Assembly (NCBI GenBank): GCA_007126175.1
Contig: SLBU01000109.1
Location: 1 to 5,999, forward strand
Reading direction: 5' to 3'
DNA: 5,999 nucleotides
DNA from: Kiritimatiellia bacterium
GTDB taxonomy: Bacteria; Verrucomicrobiota; Kiritimatiellia; UBA8416
In this document: piece by piece, positions 1 to 5,975 of the stretch
Layout: every line of letters starts with the position of its first letter
How positions within the stretch are numbered: position 1 is the first letter of the stretch
Translations under genes and position numbers: made by a program
Notes under the pieces: model-generated
What the model saw: the letters and a program-made list of their open reading frames with translations, nothing else
Database searches by the model: none
Told to the model about the DNA's origin: nothing

Positions 1-2
1 AT

Positions 3-119
3 ACCGATCTGCTGCGATTTCTCCCCTTGGCTTACGCCTGGCTCATACTCATTACCATACTGGCCACAGGACTCCCCCTCTGGCTCGGATACCGCAGCCT
101 CCAGCATCGTGACTTCTGA
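3..119 (+). CDS. C-terminal fragment of a membrane protein, possibly an ABC-2 type transporter permease
   Basis: The reading frame enters from the left edge and ends at TGA 117-119, giving the last 38 residues of a protein whose start lies outside the window. The visible part has a hydrophobic segment (about residues 7-30 of the fragment, including LAYAWLILITILATGLPLWL) that would span the membrane once. It ends in a short polar, basic tail (GYRSLQHRDF). A final transmembrane helix followed by a short 'R-x-F/L-x-x-R-D' tail is common at the end of ABC-2 family permeases, so that is the best guess, but the fragment carries no diagnostic motif. It is too short to rule out another polytopic membrane protein. 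A 211-nt non-coding gap separates it from accD, so it is probably a separate transcription unit. Confidence 0.5.
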   Translation, partial: TDLLRFLPLAYAWLILITILATGLPLWLGYRSLQHRDF

Positions 120-330
120 AAATACACAAGCATACCCCGTGGCCAGACAGCCCTTTCTTCTTCCGCGGAACCCCGACCTTCCCGACTTGTAAGGGGGCCA
201 AATCCTCTGCTTCACCATAGAACCCCTATTATGAAAAGAGCGAGCCAGCAAATGCGTGCAAACTTTACGCTTGTTTCATAACCGTCTGTGCACATAATGG
301 CAAAGTGTTCAATAACGAAAGGAGTCCCGT
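120..330. other. Intergenic region between the membrane-protein gene and accD
   Basis: This 211-nt stretch has no convincing gene. It contains a perfect 10-bp palindrome, TTCCGCGGAA (161-170), which is short enough to be chance. A 16-codon ATG frame at 231-281 has no ribosome binding site. No GC-rich hairpin followed by a T-run was found, so the end of the upstream transcript is not located. The right half is more AT-rich and holds the possible acc promoter (271-298). A good Shine-Dalgarno sequence (AAAGGAG, 318-324) sits six bases before the accD start. Confidence 0.6.
271..298 (+). promoter_or_regulatory. Possible sigma-70-like promoter for the acc operon
   Basis: TTGTTT (271-276) and CATAAT (293-298) are separated by 16 bases and resemble -35 and -10 boxes. 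They would start transcription near 305, giving a leader of about 25 nt before accD that still contains the AAAGGAG ribosome binding site. The match is moderate (TTG-- and -ATAAT) and promoter rules for this organism are unknown, so the call rests mainly on position. Confidence 0.3.
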
Positions 331-1173
331 ATGGGATGGTTTAAACGGTCTGCCCGTAAAACGCCGCAGAATGAAATTCCAGAAGGCTTGTTTGCGGTGT
401 GCCCACGATGTAAGGCACATATCTATAAAGACGAATACGAAAGCGCTTTCAAGGTTTGCCCCAAATGCAATCATCATGAACGCTTAACCGCGGCTGAACG
501 CATCGAGCTTATCGTCGACAAAGGGACGTTCCGCGAGTTCAACAGCGAAATCAAACCCAACGACCCCCTCGACTTCAAAGACGCCAAAGGCTCTTATAGG
601 CAGAAGGCCGAAGATGCCATTGCCAAGACCGGCCTCAACGAAGCCGTCGTCACCGGCAGCGGCGACATCAACGGAACGCGGGCGGTCATCGCCGTTATGG
701 ACTTCCGCTTCCTCGGCGGTAGCCTTGCCAGCGCAACCGGCGAAAAAATCCTGCTGGCGTCCGAGCACGCCTTGCGCATGAAGCGGGCCCTGTTGATCTT
801 TTCCGCTTCTGGTGGTGCCCGCATGCATGAAGGCATCGTTTCTCTGATGCAGATGGCCAAAACCTGTGCCGGCATCGCCCGGCTCGACCGCGCGGGCCTC
901 CCCTACATCAGTATCATGACGGACCCCACCTATGGCGGTGTCTCCGCCAGCTTCGCTACCGTCGGTGACCTCAATATCGCCGAACCCGGCGCACTCATCG
1001 GATTCGCAGGGCGACGCGTCATCGAACAAACCATTAAGGAAAAACTCCCCGACGATTTCCAGACCGCTGAATACCTGCTGGAACATGGCTTTCTCGACAG
1101 CATCGTGAACCGAGGCGAGATGAAAGACTATTTGCACCGCGTCCTCCAGTACAGCCTAGGCAAGAAAGTTTGA
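331..1173 (+). CDS. accD: Acetyl-CoA carboxylase carboxyltransferase, beta subunit
   Basis: AccD is one half of the cytoplasmic carboxyltransferase that moves the carboxyl group from carboxybiotin on BCCP to acetyl-CoA, giving malonyl-CoA, the committed step of fatty acid synthesis. The 280-residue product has the family's N-terminal C4 zinc ribbon: Cys24, Cys27, Cys43 and Cys46, with the normal 15-residue spacing between pairs. The crotonase-fold core follows, with FSASGGARMHEG at 157-168, the LMQMAKT helix at 172-178, GGVSASFA at 202-209 and GFAGRRVIEQT at 224-234. The start is set by AAAGGAG at 318-324 and by MGWF, which matches the usual AccD N terminus. The protein is somewhat shorter than E. 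coli AccD because the acidic, proline-rich C-terminal tail is absent; it ends just after the core at YSLGKKV. It lies 10 nt upstream of accA, so the two subunits are very probably co-transcribed. No frameshift or missing zinc ligand is seen. Confidence 0.97.
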   Translation: MGWFKRSARKTPQNEIPEGLFAVCPRCKAHIYKDEYESAFKVCPKCNHHERLTAAERIELIVDKGTFREFNSEIKPNDPLDFKDAKGSYRQKAEDAIAKTGLNEAVVTGSGDINGTRAVIAVMDFRFLGGSLASATGEKILLASEHALRMKRALLIFSASGGARMHEGIVSLMQMAKTCAGIARLDRAGLPYISIMTDPTYGGVSASFATVGDLNIAEPGALIGFAGRRVIEQTIKEKLPDDFQTAEYLLEHGFLDSIVNRGEMKDYLHRVLQYSLGKKV

Positions 1174-1183
1174 GGAAACCATT

Positions 1184-2152
1184 ATGAATCTTGAATTCGA
1201 AAACGAACTGGCGGAAATTGAAGAGCGCATTGCGGAATTAAGCAAGCTCGACAGCAAGGAGCATCCCCAGTTGAACAAGGACATTGGGGCCTTGCGCCGC
1301 AAGATGAAATCGCTCACCCGCCGCATCTATGAAAATCTGACACCTTGGGATACCGTTCGGATTGCGCGACACCACGACCGCCCCCTGTTCAAGGATTTCA
1401 TTGCCGGCATGTGCTCCGACTTTATCGAGTTACATGGAGATCGACGCTGCGGCGACGACAAAGCCCTGATCGGAGGCTTTGCCACGATCGATAAGCACCG
1501 TGTAATGTTGATTGGCATGGTCAAGGGACGCACCGTCGACGAAAAGGTACATCACAATTTTGGCATGCCCAACCCGGAGGGCTATCGCAAGGCATTGCGC
1601 CTGATGAAATTAGCCGAAAAATATGGACTGCCCATCGTTTGCATGGTCGACACGCCAGCCGCCTATCCCGGTAGAGAAGCCGAGGAACGCGGACAGGCCG
1701 AAGCCATTGCGCGCAATCTGACTGAAATGGCCGGTCTCGAGGTGCCCATTGTTGTCGTGATCACAGGCGAAGGCGGCAGTGGCGGCGCACTCGGAATTGC
1801 GGTAGGCGACGCCATCCTCATGTTGCGCTATGCCGTCTACTCCGTGATCCCCCCCGAAGGCTGCGCCGCCATTCTCTGGCGCGATGCCGAACGTGCCCCC
1901 GAAGCCGCCGACGCACTCAAAATCACCGCCGAATCGCTGCTCGATCTGGGCATCATCGACCAAATTATCGACGAACCACCTGGGGGCGCACACCGTGATC
2001 CCGAAACCACGATTGAACGTACGCGCGAAGCGGTCGTGGAGACGCTCCAACGCCTCAAACGCCAATCGACTGCACGTCTGCGCGATAATCGCTACGACAA
2101 GTTCGCACGTATGGGCCGCGTCAAGAAAAGGCGCAGCAAATCTTCAAAATAA
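1184..2152 (+). CDS. accA: Acetyl-CoA carboxylase carboxyltransferase, alpha subunit
   Basis: AccA pairs with AccD (alpha2beta2) to form the acetyl-CoA carboxyltransferase. The 322-residue product has the family layout. An N-terminal helical region (about 5-50) rich in Glu and Lys leads to the core: HGDRRCGDDKALIGG (84-98), KGRTVDEKVHHNFGMPNPEG (114-133), GEGGSGGALGIAVGD (195-209) and VIPPEGCAAILW (221-232), then GGAHRDPE (267-274) and RYDKFARMG (303-311). Its length is about that of E. coli AccA (319). The start is fixed by GAGGAAA at 1172-1178, which overlaps the accD stop codon, so the two genes are tightly and perhaps translationally coupled. Two oddities stand out. The usual DTPGAYPG motif reads DTPAAYPG (156-163), with Ala159 in place of Gly. 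The protein also ends in a strongly basic tail (KKRRSKSSK, 314-322) that typical AccA proteins lack. Identity is secure. Confidence 0.97.
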   Translation: MNLEFENELAEIEERIAELSKLDSKEHPQLNKDIGALRRKMKSLTRRIYENLTPWDTVRIARHHDRPLFKDFIAGMCSDFIELHGDRRCGDDKALIGGFATIDKHRVMLIGMVKGRTVDEKVHHNFGMPNPEGYRKALRLMKLAEKYGLPIVCMVDTPAAYPGREAEERGQAEAIARNLTEMAGLEVPIVVVITGEGGSGGALGIAVGDAILMLRYAVYSVIPPEGCAAILWRDAERAPEAADALKITAESLLDLGIIDQIIDEPPGGAHRDPETTIERTREAVVETLQRLKRQSTARLRDNRYDKFARMGRVKKRRSKSSK

Positions 2153-2197
2153 CAAATCAGTACTTACGATCGATAGACGAGAGAAAAGGAATACCTC

Positions 2198-4150
2198 ATG
2201 ACAGCACGCAAGGCAGCCACCCCGAAACAGAAGACCTCCGAAGACACGCGCATTCCCCTGCGCATCACCGATACAACCCTGCGCGATGCCCACCAGTCCC
2301 TGTGGGCCACGCGTATGCGAACCAAGGACATCATGGGGATTATCGACACCATTGATCAGGCAGGATACTACTCGCTCGAAGTCTGGGGCGGGGCCACGTT
2401 CGACGTCTGCCTCCGATTCCTGCGCGAAAACCCATGGGAACGCCTGCGCCTGATCAAATCTCGTGCCCCAAAAACCCCTCTTCAAATGCTCCTCCGCGGA
2501 CAAAATATTGTCGGATACAAAAACTATCCCGATGATGTCCTTGATCGTTTTGTCGAACTGTCTTGTCGCAATGGTGTTGACATTTTCCGAATTTTCGATG
2601 CGCTCAATGACGTCCGCAACATGGAGCAAGCCATCCGCTCCGTCAAACGCTATGGCGGACATGCCCAAGGTGCAATTTCCTATACCATTAGTCCTGTGCA
2701 TACCGTCGAAAAATACGTCGAAGTAGCAAAGGCGCTAGAGGCACTCGAAGTCGATTCCATCGTTATCAAGGATATGGCAGGCATCTTGTCCCCCATCGCA
2801 GCCGAACGCCTCGTGTCGGCGCTCGTCCGGGAAACCCGGGTTCCCATACAACTGCACACCCACGCGACAAGCGGCATGGGCACCGCCACCTATGTCGAAG
2901 GCGTCAGGGCCGGTGCCGGTGCCATCGATTGCGCCATCTCCGTCATGTCCAGCCGTTCATCCCAACCGCCCGTAGAAACCATGATGGCCATTTTCAAGGA
3001 AACCGACTATCATGCGAATCTCGATACCGATTGCCTGCGTAAAATCTGCCGCTATTTCGAGGAACTCGCCCCCAAGCGCACCTCCAAAAACATGCCCATT
3101 AACCCCATTGATCCGGATATTCTCCTGCATCACATCCCCGGCGGCATGATCTCCAACCTACACTCCCAATTGGCACAACAAAATGCACTCGATCGTTTAT
3201 CCGACGTTTTGGAGGAACTCCCCCGTACGCGGGCCGATATGGGCTACCCACCGTTGGTCACCCCTACTAGCCAGATCGTGGGCATTCAGTCTGTACTCAA
3301 CGTGCTGGCAGGCGAACGCTATGCCATGATTCCCGAGGAAACACGTAACTACGTCAAAGGCCAGTATGGTCGCCCCCCCGCACCGATCGATAAAAAACTT
3401 GCCGCCACCGTCCTCGGTAAGGAAAAGCCCATCACCTGCCGCCCCGCCGACATGCTGGCCCCCATGTTACCAACTGCGACCGATGGCGTCCCTGCCGGAC
3501 TCATCGAAAGCGAGGAAGATGTCATTTCCTACTGCATCTTTCCCGAAGTCGCCCTAGAATACTTTAAATGGCGGGCCATGCCTACAGAAGAACGCCCAGA
3601 TCCCCCGGTGGTACAAGAACGCCAGGAAGAAGAGAAACAAGCCCAACAGCCTGCCCCAGCCACAGAGGTACAGCGGCTCCTCTCGAACGAGGATTACCGC
3701 GAACTCAGCGAACTGGCCAGCCGCATTGCAGCGCTGCAACTCAACGAGTTCACCATTCGCCGCAACGACTTGACCCTCTCCCTGCGGGGTAACGGTGTCG
3801 AAATAGGGGCCGATATTGCCACGCCGCTCCCATCCGGGCAAGCTCTGGCTGCCGCCACATCGGCCGCCACGCCTGCTCCCAAGCCTGCTGCAGTTCCCGA
3901 ACCCGCCGCAATGGAGGGTACTCCCGTGCCGGCCCCCCTGAATGGAACCTTCTACATTTCCCCCGGCCCCGGCAAACCGGAGTTCGTCAAGGAAGGGGAC
4001 ACCGTAAAACCTGGTGACACCCTGTGCATTGTCGAGGCCATGAAACTGTTCAACCAGATCAAGGCTCCCGTCGGGGGCACCGTCGTACGCATCCTGCCCA
4101 AGCATGGTGAAGCTGTCCAAAAGGGCCAAGCCATGATCCTCATCGGATAG
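2198..4150 (+). CDS. Fusion of a 5S/OadA-type pyruvate-oxaloacetate carboxyltransferase with an AccB-like biotin carboxyl carrier domain
   Basis: This 650-residue protein joins two modules. Residues ~20-270 are the TIM-barrel carboxyltransferase of the pyruvate carboxylase/OadA/transcarboxylase-5S family: TLRDAHQSLWATRM (27-40), GGATFD (64-69), LLRGQN (98-103), FRIFDALND (130-138), KDMAG (191-195) and HTHATSG (220-226). By comparison with transcarboxylase 5S, Asp30, His220 and His222 should bind the metal and Lys191 should be the carbamylated lysine. Residues ~275-460 are the conserved PYC/OadA helical domain (IPGGMISN 313-320, PPLVTPTSQIVG 351-362). A charged linker (~462-490) leads to residues ~491-650, which resemble complete AccB: an AccB-like N-terminal segment (~491-533), an Ala/Pro linker (~555-580) and a biotinyl domain with Lys616 in EAMKL, 34 residues from the end. 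GTFYISPGPGKPEFVKEG (583-600) carries the AccB-style thumb. AAAAGGA at 2184-2190 supports the start. It lies 45 nt after accA, so the fusion probably serves acetyl-CoA carboxylation; automatic annotation would call it oadA or pycB. The exact reaction is inferred. Confidence 0.9.
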   Translation: MTARKAATPKQKTSEDTRIPLRITDTTLRDAHQSLWATRMRTKDIMGIIDTIDQAGYYSLEVWGGATFDVCLRFLRENPWERLRLIKSRAPKTPLQMLLRGQNIVGYKNYPDDVLDRFVELSCRNGVDIFRIFDALNDVRNMEQAIRSVKRYGGHAQGAISYTISPVHTVEKYVEVAKALEALEVDSIVIKDMAGILSPIAAERLVSALVRETRVPIQLHTHATSGMGTATYVEGVRAGAGAIDCAISVMSSRSSQPPVETMMAIFKETDYHANLDTDCLRKICRYFEELAPKRTSKNMPINPIDPDILLHHIPGGMISNLHSQLAQQNALDRLSDVLEELPRTRADMGYPPLVTPTSQIVGIQSVLNVLAGERYAMIPEETRNYVKGQYGRPPAPIDKKLAATVLGKEKPITCRPADMLAPMLPTATDGVPAGLIESEEDVISYCIFPEVALEYFKWRAMPTEERPDPPVVQERQEEEKQAQQPAPATEVQRLLSNEDYRELSELASRIAALQLNEFTIRRNDLTLSLRGNGVEIGADIATPLPSGQALAAATSAATPAPKPAAVPEPAAMEGTPVPAPLNGTFYISPGPGKPEFVKEGDTVKPGDTLCIVEAMKLFNQIKAPVGGTVVRILPKHGEAVQKGQAMILIG

Positions 4151-4159
4151 CCGCATACA

Positions 4160-4173
4160 CTTGGACATCCAAG
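4160..4173. repeat. Short inverted repeat just after the fusion gene
   Basis: CTTGGA (4160-4165) and TCCAAG (4168-4173) form a perfect 6-bp inverted repeat around CA, starting 9 nt after the stop codon. It would make only a small, tight hairpin and is followed by A/G-rich sequence, not a T-run, so it is not a typical intrinsic terminator. It may be chance. Confidence 0.3.
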
Positions 4174-4216
4174 ATGATGCAGAGAAAAGAAACGTTGAAA
4201 TTGGTGAACATAACGT

Positions 4217-4244
4217 GTAGCCCGCTTTCGCCGAAAGCGCGGCT
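4217..4244 (+). repeat. REP-like unit 1 (GTAG head plus hairpin)
   Basis: GTAG (4217-4220) overlaps a hairpin with arms AGCC + CGCTTTCG (4219-4230) and CGAAAGCG (4232-4239) + GGCT (4241-4244). One C (4240) is bulged and the realistic loop is CGCCG. No T-run follows, so it is not a standard terminator. Confidence 0.65.
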
Positions 4245-4321
4245 GTGCGTTCGTAGTGCATGGGGTGTCCGTGTAGTTCCTCGGGACTTTTCACGGGCTG
4301 CCTATGCACGATCCACGCGCG

Positions 4322-4348
4322 AGGCTGCTTACGGCGAAAGCAGCCTAC
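4322..4348 (-). repeat. REP-like unit 2, inverted copy (GTAG head plus hairpin)
   Basis: On the - strand this reads GTAG followed by a stem-loop. On the + strand AGGCTGCTT (4322-4330) and AAGCAGCCT (4338-4346) are a perfect 9-bp inverted repeat around ACGGCGA. The core GCTTTCGCCG is identical to unit 1, while differences in the outer stem are mostly compensated on the opposite arm. Such compensated change is expected of a hairpin under structural constraint. Confidence 0.65.
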
Positions 4349-4367
4349 AGAAAATACAATAAATTTC

Positions 4368-4371
4368 AGGA
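4368..4371 (+). promoter_or_regulatory. Ribosome binding site that decides the guaA start
   Basis: AGGA lies five bases before ATG 4377, whereas the upstream in-frame ATG at 4260 is inside the palindromic element and has no equivalent purine-rich site. This supports initiation at 4377. TACAAT at 4355-4360 resembles a -10 box but has no matching -35 at normal spacing, so no guaA promoter is called. Confidence 0.6.
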
Positions 4372-4376
4372 AAAAC

Positions 4377-5924
4377 ATGGACCATAAAAACTGGATTGCC
4401 GTACTTGATTTTGGCTCACAAGTCACCCAACTGATCGCACGTAGAATCCGCGAACAAAAGGTGTATTGCGAAATTCTCCCTTGTTACACCACCGCCGAGG
4501 CCTTGCGCCAACGGCAACCGGCAGGCATTGTTCTCTCGGGCGGACCACAAAGCGTATTCGGGGAAAATGCCCCCACTTGCGACCCCGCCGTATTCGCGTT
4601 GGGCGTCCCCGTACTCGGGATATGCTATGGCATGCAACTCGCAGCACACCTGCTCGAAGGGGCTGTCACCGCTGGCGACACACGCGAATTCGGTCGCGCC
4701 GTCATGACCGTGGAAAATCGCGAATGTACCCTGTTCCATGGCCTTGACCCAACGCTACAGGTCTGGATGAGTCACGGCGACAAAGTCACCACCTTACCCG
4801 CAGGCTTCCAAGGCGTCGCCTCCTCACGCGACTGCCCCTATGCCGCCATGCAGGACCCCGTCCGTAATATCTATGGCGTGCAATTCCACCCCGAAGTCGT
4901 CCATACCCCCCAAGGCGGCGATATGCTATGGAACTTTGCCATGCAAATCTGCCACTGCGAACCCACATGGGAAATGGCATCCTTCATCGAACACGCCATC
5001 GACGCCATTCAACAAAAAGTCGGATCCGGCAATGTCCTGCTTGGCCTAAGTGGCGGCGTCGACTCCTCGGTGGTTGCCGCCCTCCTGCATAAAGCCATCG
5101 GCCCCCAACTACATTGCGTGTTTGTGGACAATGGCCTGTTGCGCCACGAGGAAGTCCACGACGTGGAAACCCTCTTTGGCGATGCCTTCGGTATCGATCT
5201 GCATGTGGTTCCCGCGGGACCCATCTTCCTCGAACGGCTCCAAGGCGTAATCGACCCGGAAGAAAAGCGCAAGGTCATCGGCAAAACCTTCATCGACGTA
5301 TTCGCCGAAAAAGCACGCACACTGGGCCCCGTGGAATTTCTGGCGCAGGGTACCCTCTATCCCGATGTAATCGAATCGGTTTCCCCCACCGGGGGACCCT
5401 CCGCAACCATCAAATCCCATCATAATGTGGGCGGCTTACCCGCAGATCTCAAATTTCAACTGATCGAACCCTTGCGAGAACTCTTCAAGGATGAAGTGCG
5501 TGCCGTCGGACGCGAACTCGGGCTCCCCTCCTATGTCGTCGACCGCCAGCCCTTTCCCGGCCCCGGCCTCGCCGTGCGCATCATCGGCGAAATCACGGCA
5601 CAGCGACTCGAAGTGCTCCGCCAAGCCGACCTCCGCGTGCGCGAGGAAATCATGAAAATGCCGAATCATCTCGATGTCTGGCAATACTTCGCCGTACTAC
5701 TGCCCATCCAGTCAGTTGGCGTCATGGGAGATTCACGCACCTACGAAAACGTAATTGCCGTTCGTGCCGTACAAAGCCTCGATGGCATGACTGCCGATTG
5801 GTTCAAACTACCATACGATGTCATGGATTCCATCTCCAACCGCATCATCAACGAGGTCAAGGGCGTCAACCGCGTCGTCTACGACATCAGCTCCAAGCCC
5901 CCCTCCACCATCGAATGGGAGTAA
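4377..5924 (+). CDS. guaA: GMP synthase (glutamine-hydrolysing)
   Basis: GuaA makes GMP from XMP, ATP and glutamine in the cytoplasm, the last step of guanine nucleotide synthesis. The 515-residue product has both catalytic domains. The N-terminal class I glutamine amidotransferase (about 6-195) shows LSGGPQSV (53-60), the nucleophile Cys83 in GICYGMQ (81-87), SHGD (132-135), and the His171/Glu173 pair in VQFHPEV (168-174). The ATP-pyrophosphatase domain carries the PP-loop LSGGVDSSV (224-232). The C-terminal dimerisation/XMP-binding part includes GGLPADLKF (352-360), RQPFPGPGLAVRI (390-402) and the ending KPPSTIEWE (507-515). Its length is close to E. coli GuaA (525). The start at 4377 is chosen because MDHKNWIAVLDFGSQVTQLI matches the family N terminus and AGGA (4368-4371) sits five bases upstream. 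An in-frame ATG at 4260 would add 39 residues, but these are encoded by the palindromic repeat and are not protein-like. No fault is seen in the gene. Confidence 0.97.
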   Translation: MDHKNWIAVLDFGSQVTQLIARRIREQKVYCEILPCYTTAEALRQRQPAGIVLSGGPQSVFGENAPTCDPAVFALGVPVLGICYGMQLAAHLLEGAVTAGDTREFGRAVMTVENRECTLFHGLDPTLQVWMSHGDKVTTLPAGFQGVASSRDCPYAAMQDPVRNIYGVQFHPEVVHTPQGGDMLWNFAMQICHCEPTWEMASFIEHAIDAIQQKVGSGNVLLGLSGGVDSSVVAALLHKAIGPQLHCVFVDNGLLRHEEVHDVETLFGDAFGIDLHVVPAGPIFLERLQGVIDPEEKRKVIGKTFIDVFAEKARTLGPVEFLAQGTLYPDVIESVSPTGGPSATIKSHHNVGGLPADLKFQLIEPLRELFKDEVRAVGRELGLPSYVVDRQPFPGPGLAVRIIGEITAQRLEVLRQADLRVREEIMKMPNHLDVWQYFAVLLPIQSVGVMGDSRTYENVIAVRAVQSLDGMTADWFKLPYDVMDSISNRIINEVKGVNRVVYDISSKPPSTIEWE

Positions 5925-5975
5925 CACACAGATGGCGGACGAAGCTTTTGATGAGTAACGCAGAAAGGAACCATT

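Larger units (their letters stand above)
4217..4348. repeat. REPIN/BIME-like element: two inverted REP-type hairpins in a 132-bp imperfect palindrome
   Basis: The whole stretch is an imperfect palindrome centred at 4282.5. Each end starts, read inward, with GTAG followed by a hairpin: one on the + strand (4217-4244) and one on the - strand (4348-4322). The first 22 bases of the two ends match at 19 positions. Inside lies a second pair of arms, 4256-4273 and 4292-4309, with the same centre: 14 Watson-Crick pairs, two G-T pairs and two mismatches, including GTGCAT/ATGCAC at the base and CCGTG/CACGG at the tip. The 18-nt middle (4274-4291) can form a small extra stem. GTAG-headed hairpins in inverted pairs are the hallmark of REP sequences mobilised by RAYT (TnpA-REP) transposases. 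No such transposase is in the window, so the element would be non-autonomous. It fills most of the gap before guaA and could affect the 3' end of the acc transcript. Confidence 0.7.

Noticed and set aside
161..170. TTCCGCGGAA palindrome as an operator or terminator
   Set aside because: Ten bases, no spacer loop, no T-run and no second copy nearby; too little to support a function.
231..281. 16-codon ATG frame upstream of accD as a possible leader peptide
   Set aside because: It has no ribosome binding site, no attenuator structure and no run of regulatory codons, and such short frames occur by chance.
484..1137. 217-codon frame on the - strand opposite accD, and similar long antisense frames opposite accA, the fusion gene and guaA
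   Set aside because: They lie opposite well-supported genes, and codon bias in C-ending GC-rich genes opens such antisense frames; none shows a family motif.
2198..4150. Simple annotation as oxaloacetate decarboxylase alpha of a sodium pump
   Set aside because: No beta or gamma membrane subunit is adjacent, the neighbours are accD and accA, and the carrier domain looks like AccB; still possible if oadB/oadG lie elsewhere.
4217..4244. Intrinsic terminator of the acc operon
   Set aside because: The stem is strong but the following bases are GTGCGTTCG, not a T-run; it is better explained as a REP unit.
4174..4362. 62-codon frame between the fusion gene and guaA
   Set aside because: It runs straight through the palindromic repeat, its product has no recognisable feature and it is Arg/Ser-rich as expected for a non-coding read.
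4217..4376. Purine-type riboswitch upstream of guaA
   Set aside because: The structure is two inverted, near-identical GTAG hairpins with nested arms, not a three-way junction with the conserved purine-riboswitch loops.
5932..5958. Eight-codon frame (MADEAFDE) between guaA and the last gene
   Set aside because: No ribosome binding site at proper spacing and too short to judge; it probably arises by chance in the spacer.
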